Below are positions 1 through 8,891 of a stretch of 64,000 nucleotides of DNA, in pieces; within the stretch, counting starts at the first letter, position 1, and the number at the start of each line of letters is the position of its first letter. Below the pieces are notes generated by a model. The model searched no databases. It worked only from the letters and a program-made list of their open reading frames with translations, and was not told the origin of the DNA. The DNA is from Mycolicibacterium bacteremicum (GTDB taxonomy: Bacteria > Actinomycetota > Actinomycetes > Mycobacteriales > Mycobacteriaceae), in contig NZ_MVHJ01000029.1 in the NCBI RefSeq assembly GCF_002086115.1, forward strand, positions 1-64,000. The letters are read 5' to 3'. A program made the translations under genes and the position numbers.

Positions 1-545
1 CTCCGGGGCGGGGTCGGGGCCGGGGTCGAGCTCCCGGAGCCGGCGGACGTGGACGTCGTCGCCTCGGTGTCGGTGGCGGGCGCGGCCTCCGACGGCGACG
101 AGTTCGACTCCGAATTGGACTGCGCGCCAGTCGGTTCTGTCTCCGACGACGATGCGCTCCGCTTCTGGTCGGAGTCGTCGGGCTGTTCGGTGGTCGGGTC
201 CTCGGCCTCGTCGTCCTTGACGTCGCGCCCGGCCGTCGGTCGGGTGACGCGCGGGGCCCCCGCCGACCGGACGCCCCGCGTCGTGCGTGCCGACCGGACG
301 GTTTTGGCACCCTCGGGTCGCGACGCGGTCGATGCGGACCCGCTCGATGTGGATGACGAGGCGGACGACGAGGCGCCGGTATCGGCCAGGGCGGTGCCGG
401 CCTGCGGGCCCGTCAGCGACATCCCCCACAGCACCGCGCCCATGCCCGCACCGGCAGCACCGAGTTGCAGCCACCGCCGGACGGCGAAGCCCTCCGACCG
501 GCGCACTCGGGCGGGGACAGCGGGCGGGACGGTGCCGTCGGCCAT
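1..545 (-). CDS. Secreted low-complexity Ser/Thr/Asp-rich protein, N-terminal part (truncated by window edge)
   Basis: The reading frame opens with ATG at 545 on the minus strand and stays open to the window edge, giving about 181 residues. Residues 19-52 look like a long mycobacterial export signal: an arginine-rich start, a hydrophobic core rich in Gly, Ala and Leu, and an Ala-Leu-Ala-Asp cleavage region. The rest is disordered sequence dominated by Ser, Thr, Asp, Glu and Pro. An AAAGGG ribosome site lies 7 nt upstream of the ATG. Similar N-termini occur on large mycobacterial surface proteins with repeated C-terminal domains, but that part is outside the window, so no function is assigned. 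The opposite strand also has an open frame here; the signal peptide and ribosome site favour this strand. Confidence 0.6.
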   Translation of the reverse strand, partial: MADGTVPPAVPARVRRSEGFAVRRWLQLGAAGAGMGAVLWGMSLTGPQAGTALADTGASSSASSSTSSGSASTASRPEGAKTVRSARTTRGVRSAGAPRVTRPTAGRDVKDDEAEDPTTEQPDDSDQKRSASSSETEPTGAQSNSESNSSPSEAAPATDTEATTSTSAGSGSSTPAPTPPR

Positions 546-775
546 ATTTGACCCTTTCGTCAATAGCTGACCGCAATGTACGCGGTGCGCCCCGATTCCG
601 GGCAGCAAATCCGTCGCCGGTTCACAGATGGTGCGTCTATCGGACACCGGCGTCCGTCAGCTCCCGTTCACCTTCTGCTTGCCTGCTGCTATCCCGGCTC
701 CCGTAACTTTCGCCCGTGAACCGGTCGTCCAGCCCACGGCCGGTGCTATTCGCAGGTGGAAGGATCCTCGCAAGT

Positions 776-2842
776 ATGGCGCTCATCCCGTTGAATCTCT
801 TTGTCGCGCACCAGGGTCGGTCGTCGCGTCAGCACATCACCTGCCGCTACCGCTGCGGTGACGCCTGCTCCAAGCCGGTCCCCAACACCAGCGACAACGA
901 GTACTTCGGCGATGTGATGGCCGCGGTGTCGCGCCGCAGTGCACTCAAGACCGCCGGCGTGGCCGTGCTGGCCGTCGGCGCCGGATCGGCGCTGGCCGCC
1001 TGCTCGACCAACGGCTCCGACACCGCAGCAACAACCTCGACCTCGGCCACCCCGGCCGAACCGGCCACCCCGGCCGGCATGAACTTCGCCGCCGTCGCAC
1101 CCAACAGTGAGGACGCGGTGGTGATCCCCGAGGGCTACCGGCAGTCGGTCGTCATCAGCTGGGGTGACCCGGTGTTGCCCGGCGCCCCGGTGTTCGACGT
1201 CAACCGCCAGACCGCCGCGGCGCAGCGCCAGCAGTTCGGCTTCAACAACGACTTCGCCGGCCTGCTGCCCCTCGAGGGAAGTGCGGACCGGTTCCTGCTG
1301 GTGACCAATCACGAGTACACCACCGAGCAGTTCATGCACCCCGGTTACGACGCCGACAACCCCACCCGCGAGCAGTTCGAGATCGCCATTGCCGCACACG
1401 GACTCTCGGTCGTCGAGGTGGAGCGCACCGCCGACGGCCTGCGCCCGGTGATGGGCCGCTACAACCGCCGGATCACCGCCGACACGCCGTTCACCATCGT
1501 CGGGCCCGCCGCGGGTGCCGACCTGCTCAAGACCGCCGCCGACCCCACCGGCCGGACCGCGCTGGGCACCATCAACAACTGCTCCGGTGGCGTGACACCC
1601 TGGGGCACAATTCTTTCCGGGGAAGAGAACTTCAACTCCTACTTCGGTGTCCCGGAGGGCACCCCGGCGCCCGAGGGTCAGGCCGGCGAGCGCCTGAGCC
1701 GGTACGGCGTCGAGGCCGAACCGTCGGAGCGCAAATGGGAGAACTTCGACCCGCGCTTCGACTTCGTCAAGACCCCCAACGAGCTCAACCGGTTCGGCTA
1801 CGTCGTCGAACTGAACCCGTGGGATCCGGCGTCGGCACCGATCAAGCACACCGCGCTGGGCCGGTTCAAGCACGAGGCCGCCACCATCCACGTCGCCGAC
1901 GACGGCACCGTCGTCGCCTACACCGGTGACGACGAGCGCTTCGACTACATGTACAAGTTCGTGTCCAGCAAGAAGATCCAGCCCGGCGACATGGCGCACA
2001 ACATGACCATCCTGGACGAGGGCACCCTGTACGTGGCCAAGCTGTCCAGCGACATCCCCGCCGACCAGATCGACGGTTCGGGCAGCCTGCCCGCCGACGG
2101 CAAGTTCGCCGGGACCGGCAGCTGGATCCCGCTGCTGCGCTCCGGGCCCGACGGCCGGGCCGAGTCGCTGGTCAACGGGATGAGCGCCCAGGACGTCGCG
2201 GTGTTCACCCGATTCGCCGGCGACGAAGCGGGCGCCACCAAGATGGACCGGCCGGAGGACTTCGAGGCCAACCCGAAGACCGGCAAGGTCTATGTGGCAC
2301 TGACCAATAACAGCAATCGCGGTGCCGAGGGCAAGGCCGGCCCGGATGCGGCCAACCCGCGCAACGACAACAAGAACGGCCAGGTCCTGGAGATCACCGA
2401 CAACCACACCGGCACCGATTTCACCTGGGAGCTGCTGCTGGTGTGCGGCGACCCGGAGGCTGCCGACACCTACTTCGGCGGGTTCGACAAGACCAAGGTC
2501 AGCCCGATCTCCTGCCCCGACAACCTGGCCTTCGACAGCCACGGCAACCTGTGGGTGTCCACCGACGGCAACGCGCTGGACTCCAACGACGGCCTGTTCG
2601 CGGTATCGCTGGAAGGCCCCACCCGCGGCCTCACCAAGCAGTTCCTCACCGTGCCGCTCGGTGCCGAGACCTGTGGGCCGGTCGTCACCGACGACCTGGT
2701 GACGGTGTGCGTGCAGCACCCCGGCGAGAACGACGACAACAGCATCGACGACCCGCTGTCACGCTGGCCCGAGGGCGGTAACGGCACCGCCAAGCCGTCG
2801 GTGGTGGCGGTCTGGCGCGACGGCGGCAATATCGGGGTGTGA
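776..2842 (+). CDS. PhoX family phosphatase (DUF839), Tat-exported putative lipoprotein
   Basis: This 688-residue protein matches the PhoX/DUF839 alkaline phosphatase family, extracytoplasmic enzymes that release phosphate from organic monoesters using Ca and Fe. The ATG at 776 follows a GGAAGGA ribosome site at 10 nt. The N-terminus is long: a Cys-x3-Cys-x3-Cys motif at residues 23-31, then the twin-arginine motif SRRSALK at 52-58, a hydrophobic stretch and an Ala-Ala-Cys lipobox near residue 74. This indicates Tat export with possible lipid anchoring. The catalytic domain follows, with family features such as the NNCSGG, SGEEN and GRFKHE segments. The upstream 230-bp gap separates it from a divergent gene. 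The family is usually induced by phosphate starvation; the gap has only a weak RegX3-like repeat. Confidence 0.9.
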   Translation: MALIPLNLFVAHQGRSSRQHITCRYRCGDACSKPVPNTSDNEYFGDVMAAVSRRSALKTAGVAVLAVGAGSALAACSTNGSDTAATTSTSATPAEPATPAGMNFAAVAPNSEDAVVIPEGYRQSVVISWGDPVLPGAPVFDVNRQTAAAQRQQFGFNNDFAGLLPLEGSADRFLLVTNHEYTTEQFMHPGYDADNPTREQFEIAIAAHGLSVVEVERTADGLRPVMGRYNRRITADTPFTIVGPAAGADLLKTAADPTGRTALGTINNCSGGVTPWGTILSGEENFNSYFGVPEGTPAPEGQAGERLSRYGVEAEPSERKWENFDPRFDFVKTPNELNRFGYVVELNPWDPASAPIKHTALGRFKHEAATIHVADDGTVVAYTGDDERFDYMYKFVSSKKIQPGDMAHNMTILDEGTLYVAKLSSDIPADQIDGSGSLPADGKFAGTGSWIPLLRSGPDGRAESLVNGMSAQDVAVFTRFAGDEAGATKMDRPEDFEANPKTGKVYVALTNNSNRGAEGKAGPDAANPRNDNKNGQVLEITDNHTGTDFTWELLLVCGDPEAADTYFGGFDKTKVSPISCPDNLAFDSHGNLWVSTDGNALDSNDGLFAVSLEGPTRGLTKQFLTVPLGAETCGPVVTDDLVTVCVQHPGENDDNSIDDPLSRWPEGGNGTAKPSVVAVWRDGGNIGV

Positions 2843-2871
2843 CGCCCCCGGAAAGGGTATTGGTGGACACC

Positions 2872-3675
2872 ATGACCGCAACCGAACGTCCCGTCCGCAT
2901 CGCCGTCCAGCTCCAGCCCCAGCACTCCCCCGGCTACGGCCGCATCCGTGACGCCGTGCGCCGGGCCGAGGACATCGGCGTCGACGTCGCCTTCAACTGG
3001 GATCATTTCTTCCCGCTGTACGGCGACCCCGACGGCGCTCACTACGAGTGCTGGACGATGTTGGCCGCGTGGGCCGAGCAGACCTCGCGCATCGAGATCG
3101 GCGCGTTGGTCAGCTGCAACTCCTACCGCAACCCGGAACTGCTGGCCGATATGGCGCGAACCGTCGACAACATCTCCGACGGCCGGCTGATCCTGGGGAT
3201 CGGATCGGGCTGGAAGCAGAAGGACTACGACGAGTACGGCTACGAGTTCGGCACCGCCGGTGGCCGCCTCGACGACCTGGCCGCCGCGCTGCCGCGCATC
3301 GAGTCCCGGCTGGCCAAGCTGAACCCCGCTCCGCTGCGCGAGATCCCGATCCTGATCGGCGGCCAGGGCAAGCGCAAGACGCTGCGCCTGGTCGCCGAGC
3401 ACGCCCACATCTGGCACGGGTTCACCGACGCCGGCACCTACCCCGGGCTGGCCGAGGTGCTCGACTCGCACTGCGCCGAGGTGGGCCGCGACCCCGGCGC
3501 CATCGAACGCTCCTCGGGCGTGCCGGAAAAGAGTGTCGAGGCCGCCCTGGCCGGCGCCGAGTCTCTCGTCGGCCTCGGCGTCACGTTGTTGACCATCGGG
3601 GTCAACGGACCCGACTACGACCTGACCATCGCCGAGGCGTTGGTGAAGTGGCGGGACCAGCGCGCAACCGGCTGA
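2872..3675 (+). CDS. LLM class F420-dependent-type oxidoreductase
   Basis: A 267-residue luciferase-like monooxygenase (LLM) family TIM-barrel protein. These enzymes use FMN or, commonly in mycobacteria, the deazaflavin F420 to transfer hydride. Family features include the FNWDHFFPL segment near residue 40, ARTVDNISDGR and the GIGSGW loop. It resembles the Rv0044c group, and the next gene resembles Rv0043c, so synteny supports the assignment. ATG at 2872 is chosen, but an in-frame GTG at 2863 has better spacing from the GGAAAGG ribosome site at 2850-2856 and would add three residues. The substrate is unknown. Confidence 0.85.
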   Translation: MTATERPVRIAVQLQPQHSPGYGRIRDAVRRAEDIGVDVAFNWDHFFPLYGDPDGAHYECWTMLAAWAEQTSRIEIGALVSCNSYRNPELLADMARTVDNISDGRLILGIGSGWKQKDYDEYGYEFGTAGGRLDDLAAALPRIESRLAKLNPAPLREIPILIGGQGKRKTLRLVAEHAHIWHGFTDAGTYPGLAEVLDSHCAEVGRDPGAIERSSGVPEKSVEAALAGAESLVGLGVTLLTIGVNGPDYDLTIAEALVKWRDQRATG

Positions 3676-3711
3676 CGAGCGTAAAGGGAGCCGCCCACCG
3701 GGCCCGGCAAC

Positions 3712-4419
3712 ATGACAGACTTCTCCGCCATGCCCAAGAAGTACGGGGTCAAGGAGAAGGACCTCGTGATCGCCCATGTGGTGAACCTTGTGCTGACCGG
3801 CAAGCTCCGTACCGGAGATCGGCTGGACCGCAACGAGATTGCCGGTGATCTCGGCATCAGCCGGGTGCCCATTCAGGAGGCGGTGGTACAGCTCGAGCAC
3901 GACGGCATCATCTCCACGCAGTACCACCGGGGCGCCTTCATCGAGCGTTTCGATGCCGATGTGCTCGGCGAGCACCACGAGGTCTACGGCGTCCTCAACG
4001 GGATCGCGTCCGCCCGCGCGGCCACCGCCGCCGACCCCGATGTGCTGGCCGCGCTGCACGCGTTGACCTCCGCGCTGGCGGCCAGCCGCGATGCCCGCAG
4101 CTTCCACGACACCGCCTGGCGGTACCGCCGCACCATCACCGATGCCTACGCCGGGCCCCGCCTGCAGGCGGCGACGGCGGCCGCGCAGACATTCATCCCG
4201 CACGACTACTGGTCGGCCTTCCTCGATGCGCCGGCCGGATTGCTGGATCACTACCGGGCCGAGACCGCGGCGATCGCCGACCGGGACCCGGCGGCCGCCC
4301 GCGCCGCGTGCATCGCCGCCGCCCGGCTGATGGGCGCCATGATGCGCACCGAACTGGTCCGACGCGGTGTGCTCGACGGCCCGGTGGCCACCGAGAGCCC
4401 GCTCACCGAATCGGGGTGA
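3712..4419 (+). CDS. GntR family transcriptional regulator (FCD type)
   Basis: A 235-residue repressor or activator with an N-terminal winged helix-turn-helix (about residues 12-80, with the typical GDRLDRNEIAGDLGISRVPIQ pattern) and an alpha-helical FCD-like effector domain (about 90-225). It corresponds in position to Rv0043c. It lies 36 bp after the LLM oxidoreductase and 41 bp before the ABC transporter, so either could be its target. An in-frame ATG at 3730 is an alternative start, and neither ATG has a strong ribosome site. The ligand cannot be read from the sequence. Confidence 0.85.
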   Translation: MTDFSAMPKKYGVKEKDLVIAHVVNLVLTGKLRTGDRLDRNEIAGDLGISRVPIQEAVVQLEHDGIISTQYHRGAFIERFDADVLGEHHEVYGVLNGIASARAATAADPDVLAALHALTSALAASRDARSFHDTAWRYRRTITDAYAGPRLQAATAAAQTFIPHDYWSAFLDAPAGLLDHYRAETAAIADRDPAAARAACIAAARLMGAMMRTELVRRGVLDGPVATESPLTESG

Positions 4420-4460
4420 AGACTTCGCCCGGGCGGCGGTAGCGGCTACCTTGGGCACCC

Positions 4461-6224
4461 ATGACCTCGTTGCTCCGCCGGATCGGGCACCCGGTGCTGG
4501 CGCTCGTGCTCGCCTTCCTGGTGTGCGCGGTCGGGATGGCCGCGCCCGCGGCTGCCGACCAGTGCGCCCCGCCCGGCATCGACAGCGCCAGCGCGCTGCC
4601 GACGAACCTGGCCGCGGCCGCCCAGGGACCCGGCGCCGACAAATACACCACCCCGAACGTCGAGCCGCTGGACGGTATCGACGTCAACGCGCTGGGCCTC
4701 GGAACCCCCGGCGTGCTCACCGTCGGCACGCTGTCCGACGCCCCACCGAGCATCTGCATCAACGCCGGCGGCCAGTTCACCGGGTTCGACAACGAGGTGC
4801 TGCGCGCGGTCGCCGACAAGCTGGGGCTGCGGGTCAACTTCGTCGGCACCGACTTCTCCGGGCTCCTGGCCCAGGTCGCGTCGGGTCGCTTCGATGTCGG
4901 CTCGTCGTCGATCACCACCACCGACGCCCGGCGCCAGACCGTCGGATTCACCAACGGGTATGACTTCGGCTACTTCTCGCTGGTGGTGCCGTCCGGATCG
5001 TCGATCACCAGTTTCTCCCAGCTCGGCCCCGGCCAGCGCATCGGTGTGGTGCAGGGCACCGTGCAGGAGGCCTACGTCGTGGACACCCTGGGCCTGGACC
5101 CGGTGAAGTTCCCCGACTACAACACCGTCTACGGCAGCCTCAAGACCCGCCAGATCGACGCCTGGGTGGCTCCGTCGCAGCAGGCCGTCGGGACCGTCCA
5201 ACCCGGTGATCAGGCCACCATCATCGAAAACACGTTCAGCTTGGACAATTTCGTAGCCTACGCGGTGGCCAAGGAGAACCGGCCGCTGATCGACGCGCTC
5301 AACGCCGGGCTGGACGCCGTCATCGCCGACGGCACCTGGTCACGGCTGTACACCGACTGGGTGCCCCGCGCGCTGCCCCCGGGCTGGAAACCCGGCTCCA
5401 AGGCCGCACCGGTACCCGAGCTACCCGACTTCGCCCAGATCGCGGCCGAACGTGCGCCGGCCGCCGAACCGGCCGCGCCGACGGCACCGAAATCCGTTCT
5501 CGGACAGCTGGGTGACACCTTCTTGAACTGGGATCTGTACCGGCAGGCCATCCCGGACCTGTTCACGACCGGGCTGCCGAACACCCTGCTGCTGACGGCC
5601 GGCGCCGCGGTCATCGGCGTCGTGCTGGGCCTGCTGCTGGCCGTCGCCGGCATCTCCCGGTCGCGGCTGCTGCGCTGGCCGGCGCGCGTCTACACCGACA
5701 TCTTCCGCGGGCTGCCCGAGGTGGTGATCATCTTGATCATCGGCCTCGGGATCGGGCCCATCGTCGGCGGATTGACCGGCAACAACCCCTATCCGCTCGG
5801 CATCGCCGCGCTGGGCCTGATGTCGGCCGCCTATGTCGGCGAGATCTTCCGGTCCGGTATCCAGAGCGTGGAGACCGGACAGATGGAGGCCTCGCGCGCA
5901 CTGGGTTTCAGTTATTCGGACTCGATGAAGCTGGTGATCATCCCGCAGGGCATCCGGCGGGTGCTGCCGGCCCTGGTCAACCAGTTCATCTCGTTGCTCA
6001 AGGCATCGTCACTGGTGTACTTCCTCGGTCTGGTGGCCAATCAGCGCGAACTGTTCCAGGTGGGCCGCGACCTCAACGCCCAGACCGGCAATCTGTCCCC
6101 GCTGGTGGCGGCGGGGCTGTTCTACCTGGCGTTGACGATCCCGCTGACCCATCTGGTCAACGTGATCGATTCCCGGCTGCGCACCGGTAAGCAACCCGCT
6201 CCCGTCCAGCAGGAGATGATCTGA
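4461..6224 (+). CDS. Amino-acid ABC transporter, fused substrate-binding protein and permease
   Basis: A 587-residue polypeptide that joins two usually separate subunits. Residues 1-34 form a signal peptide ending in AAPAAAD. Residues about 85-305 form a type 3 (GlnH-like) periplasmic amino-acid binding domain. After a Pro/Ala linker, residues about 365-575 form a HisM/GlnP-type permease with several membrane segments and the EAA loop around EASRALGFSYSDSMKLV. Its stop overlaps the ATP-binding gene by one base, so the two encode a complete importer for polar amino acids such as glutamine or glutamate. A TACCTT hexamer ends 8 nt before the ATG and there is no ribosome site, so the mRNA may be leaderless. 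Confidence 0.92.
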   Translation: MTSLLRRIGHPVLALVLAFLVCAVGMAAPAAADQCAPPGIDSASALPTNLAAAAQGPGADKYTTPNVEPLDGIDVNALGLGTPGVLTVGTLSDAPPSICINAGGQFTGFDNEVLRAVADKLGLRVNFVGTDFSGLLAQVASGRFDVGSSSITTTDARRQTVGFTNGYDFGYFSLVVPSGSSITSFSQLGPGQRIGVVQGTVQEAYVVDTLGLDPVKFPDYNTVYGSLKTRQIDAWVAPSQQAVGTVQPGDQATIIENTFSLDNFVAYAVAKENRPLIDALNAGLDAVIADGTWSRLYTDWVPRALPPGWKPGSKAAPVPELPDFAQIAAERAPAAEPAAPTAPKSVLGQLGDTFLNWDLYRQAIPDLFTTGLPNTLLLTAGAAVIGVVLGLLLAVAGISRSRLLRWPARVYTDIFRGLPEVVIILIIGLGIGPIVGGLTGNNPYPLGIAALGLMSAAYVGEIFRSGIQSVETGQMEASRALGFSYSDSMKLVIIPQGIRRVLPALVNQFISLLKASSLVYFLGLVANQRELFQVGRDLNAQTGNLSPLVAAGLFYLALTIPLTHLVNVIDSRLRTGKQPAPVQQEMI

Positions 6225-6967
6225 TGGCCACCCCGAACCCGCAGGCGGTATCCCTGGCGGCCAACGATATTCACCTGTCCTTCGGTCCCAACAAGGTGTT
6301 GCGCGGGGTCGATCTGGATGTGCCCGCGGGCACCACCACGGCCGTGATCGGGCCGTCGGGATCGGGCAAGTCCACTCTGCTGCGCACCCTGAACCGGCTC
6401 TACGAACCCGACGCCGGCGACATCCTGCTCGACGGCCGCTCGGTGCTCGGCGACAACCCCGACCAGTTGCGCCAGCGCATCGGCATGGTGTTCCAACAGT
6501 TCAACTTGTTCCCACACCGCACCGTGCTCGACAATGTCACGCTGGCTCCGCGCAAGCTCAAGGGCATGTCGGTGGAAGCGTCCCGCGAGCTCGGGCTGGC
6601 CCAGCTCGACCGGGTCGGGTTGCGGCACAAGGCCGATGTCCGTCCGTTCACTCTGTCCGGTGGCCAGCAGCAGCGGGTGGCGATCGCCCGCGCCCTGGCG
6701 ATGGCGCCGCAGGTGATGTTCTTCGACGAGGCGACCTCCGCGCTGGATCCCGAACTGGTGAAAGGGATCCTGGAGCTGATCGCCGATCTGGGTTCGGCGG
6801 GCATGACGATGATCGTCGTCACCCACGAGATGGGCTTCGCGCGCTCGGCGGCCGACGCGGTGGTGTTCATGGACGAGGGCGAGGTGATCGAGTCCGGACC
6901 GCCCGAGCGGATCTTCGCGAGTGCCGAAACCGAGCGGCTGCGCCGATTCCTGGACCAGGTGCTGTGA
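6224..6967 (+). CDS. Amino-acid ABC transporter ATP-binding protein
   Basis: A 247-residue GlnQ-type ATPase that powers the fused binding protein/permease encoded just upstream (1-bp TGATG overlap, hence translational coupling). Visible motifs are Walker A GPSGSGKST near residue 45, the Q-loop in VFQQFNLFPH, the signature LSGGQQQR, Walker B VMFFDEATSALDP and the switch histidine in VTHEMGFAR. Length and motif spacing are normal for the polar amino-acid uptake family. The exact substrate is not determined by the sequence. Confidence 0.94.
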   Translation: MATPNPQAVSLAANDIHLSFGPNKVLRGVDLDVPAGTTTAVIGPSGSGKSTLLRTLNRLYEPDAGDILLDGRSVLGDNPDQLRQRIGMVFQQFNLFPHRTVLDNVTLAPRKLKGMSVEASRELGLAQLDRVGLRHKADVRPFTLSGGQQQRVAIARALAMAPQVMFFDEATSALDPELVKGILELIADLGSAGMTMIVVTHEMGFARSAADAVVFMDEGEVIESGPPERIFASAETERLRRFLDQVL

Positions 6968-7015
6968 TTCGGCGATCGAATTGGAGGCTTTACCGCCTGG
7001 CAGGGTCAGACAGGT

Positions 7016-7021
7016 TAGACT
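7016..7021 (+). promoter_or_regulatory. -10 hexamer TAGACT of a probable leaderless promoter
   Basis: TAGACT lies 8 nt before the ATG of the MarR gene, which places the expected transcription start at or within 2 nt of that ATG. No Shine-Dalgarno sequence precedes the ATG. Mycobacteria commonly make leaderless mRNAs from such promoters. The -35 region is weak. Confidence 0.5.
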
Positions 7022-7029
7022 AGCGAATT

Positions 7030-7494
7030 ATGGTCGAGACCGAACCGCAGGCCGATGAGCTGGCAGGAGAGCTGCAACGTGTGCTCTCCAAACTGTTCTC
7101 GGTGCTGCGCCGCGGGGACAATCGGGGCGCGGGCAACGCCGCCGGTGCCGACCTGACCCTCGCGCAGCTCTCGATCCTGTTGACGCTGCTGGAAAGTGGC
7201 CCGATCCGGATGACCGAGCTGGCCGCTCACGAACGCGTCCGCACGCCCACCACGACGGTCGCGATCCGGCGGTTGGAGAAGCTCGGACTGGTCAAGCGCT
7301 CCCGCGACCCGTCCGATCTGCGGGCCGTGCTGGTCGAGGTGACCCCGCGCGGACTGGTGCAGCACAAGGAGGCCCTCGATGCCCGGCGCGCCTTCCTCGG
7401 CGGGATGTTGAACAATCTCAGCGCCGAGGACAAGGCCACGCTGGCATCGGCCCTCGGCTCACTGGACCGGCTGGCCGATCAGGCCCAGTCCTGA
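7030..7494 (+). CDS. MarR family transcriptional regulator
   Basis: A 154-residue winged-helix regulator of the MarR family (equivalent in position to Rv0042c). Residues about 35-110 carry the DNA-binding domain: a helix-turn-helix around MTELAAHERVRTPTTTVAIRR and the wing DPSDLRAVLVEVTP. MarR proteins usually bind DNA as dimers and release it on binding small phenolic ligands or on oxidation. It is convergent with the glucosylglycerate hydrolase gene, with one base between the two stop codons. No palindromic operator is obvious upstream, and targets are unknown. Confidence 0.9.
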   Translation: MVETEPQADELAGELQRVLSKLFSVLRRGDNRGAGNAAGADLTLAQLSILLTLLESGPIRMTELAAHERVRTPTTTVAIRRLEKLGLVKRSRDPSDLRAVLVEVTPRGLVQHKEALDARRAFLGGMLNNLSAEDKATLASALGSLDRLADQAQS

Positions 7495-7495
7495 G

Positions 7496-8836
7496 TCAGC
7501 CCAACCAATCCAACACCGCCGCGGCGGTCCACGACTGCTGCATGCTGCCCAGCGGCTCCCCGGTGAACGGCTCGTAATACTCGGCGAAGGTACCGTCGCT
7601 GGCCTGGCGCAGACCCTCCTGGCGCAGGGTCAGGGCGCGTTCGGCCCAGCCGCGGCGCGCGAAGCACCAGGAGAACAACCAGGTGGTGACGGGCCAGACC
7701 GGCCCGCGCCAGTACTCGCGGGCCCGGAAATCGCGGGAAACCGGTGAAGTGGACGGGATCAGCGAGTAGCGCAGATCCGGATGGCTGCTGAAGCGCGGAC
7801 CGTCGAGCAGGCGCAGCAACGCGCGTTCCTTGTCGTGCGGGAGCCCGCCGCACAGCAGCGGCGCGAACTGCGCGATCGTCTCGGTCGCCACCCAGGACTC
7901 GGATCGGACATCGAAATCGCGTGCGGCCCCGGTCCGTTCGTCGGTGGTCTCGACCACACCGGCACGGAAGCGGTCGGCCCAGGCGTACAGGTCGCGGACA
8001 TCCGCCGGGGACCGCTTGTAGTCCTCCCCGATCTCGGCCAGCACCCGGCAGGCCACCGAGAAGATGCCGGACACGAAGACGTCCTCCACCGCGAAGCTCA
8101 TCGACTTGGCCAGCAGATCGTCGTCGTAGCGTGCCGCCTTCATCTCCTCCAGCAGCCACAGGTACCGGTCGTACTCGGAGTCCGACGGCCGCTGGGTGGC
8201 ATCGGTGTTGATCTTGTTGTCCTCGCGCTGATACTCGGGCACATTGCCGGGAATCACGTTGGCGTAGGCGCTGTCCCAGCGCGGCGAGTTGTCCATCCCG
8301 GACTCCCAGCCGTGGTACAGCGTGATCCGGCCCCGCTCGTTCGGGTCGCGGGCCTCGGCCAGCCAGCGGTGCCAGCGCACCAGATCGCTCCACCGTCGGT
8401 CCAGGAACGCCTCGGCGACCGCCCGGGTGGACCGGCCGCGGGTCTTGGCGCGGTCCAGGATGCGCTGCACCGCGATGGCGTGCACCGGCGGCTGGGTGAT
8501 CCCGGAGGTGTGCCGGGTGCGCGGAGCGTGGACCGCCAGCGCCGAGGTGGCCCAGCGGGCCGGTCCGGGGAAGTAGCCGTCGACGCCGTTGGCGAAGACG
8601 ATGTGCGGGATCATCCCGTTGCCCCACTGCGCCGAGAGCAGGGTGTCGAGTTCGACGACGGCCCGTTCGACGCTCAGCGGGGCCAGCCCGATCGCCACGA
8701 AGGCGGCGTCCCAGCTCCACATGTGCGGGTAGAGCAGCGGGGCGGCAGTGGTCATCACACCCAGGTCGTTGCCGCGCAGCAGGTAGGCCGCGCGCGCTGC
8801 GAGCTGGGTGGGAGCGAAGCTGGGGTCGGGTGGCAT
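7496..8836 (-). CDS. ggh: Glucosylglycerate hydrolase (GH63)
   Basis: A 446-residue enzyme that hydrolyses glucosylglycerate to glucose and glycerate, mobilising a compatible solute that mycobacteria accumulate under nitrogen limitation. ATG at 8836 gives the same length as the characterised M. hassiacum enzyme. The catalytic positions remembered for that enzyme fall exactly in place: Asp43 in WSWD, Asp182 in ESGMD and Glu419 in AEYYEPF. There is no signal peptide, so it is cytosolic. It is divergent from an SDR gene (55-bp gap, shared regulatory region) and convergent with the MarR gene. Frames upstream of 8836 remain open but lack similarity and overlap the SDR gene. Confidence 0.92.
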   Translation of the reverse strand: MPPDPSFAPTQLAARAAYLLRGNDLGVMTTAAPLLYPHMWSWDAAFVAIGLAPLSVERAVVELDTLLSAQWGNGMIPHIVFANGVDGYFPGPARWATSALAVHAPRTRHTSGITQPPVHAIAVQRILDRAKTRGRSTRAVAEAFLDRRWSDLVRWHRWLAEARDPNERGRITLYHGWESGMDNSPRWDSAYANVIPGNVPEYQREDNKINTDATQRPSDSEYDRYLWLLEEMKAARYDDDLLAKSMSFAVEDVFVSGIFSVACRVLAEIGEDYKRSPADVRDLYAWADRFRAGVVETTDERTGAARDFDVRSESWVATETIAQFAPLLCGGLPHDKERALLRLLDGPRFSSHPDLRYSLIPSTSPVSRDFRAREYWRGPVWPVTTWLFSWCFARRGWAERALTLRQEGLRQASDGTFAEYYEPFTGEPLGSMQQSWTAAAVLDWLG

Positions 8837-8891
8837 CGCATCAATAATGCGGCGTCGGCGCCGAGCGTGCAGTGTCATAGTGTTTTCTTCC

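Noticed and set aside
49..570. Plus-strand frame at the left edge
   Set aside because: Low-complexity translation; the minus-strand frame has a signal peptide and ribosome site. Some doubt remains because both are truncated or low complexity.
746..2719. Long minus-strand frame opposite phoX
   Set aside because: No recognisable domain, no ribosome site; PhoX motifs on the other strand are clear.
2470..4458. Minus-strand frame of about 660 codons across the LLM and GntR genes
   Set aside because: It spans three unrelated genes and has typical shadow composition.
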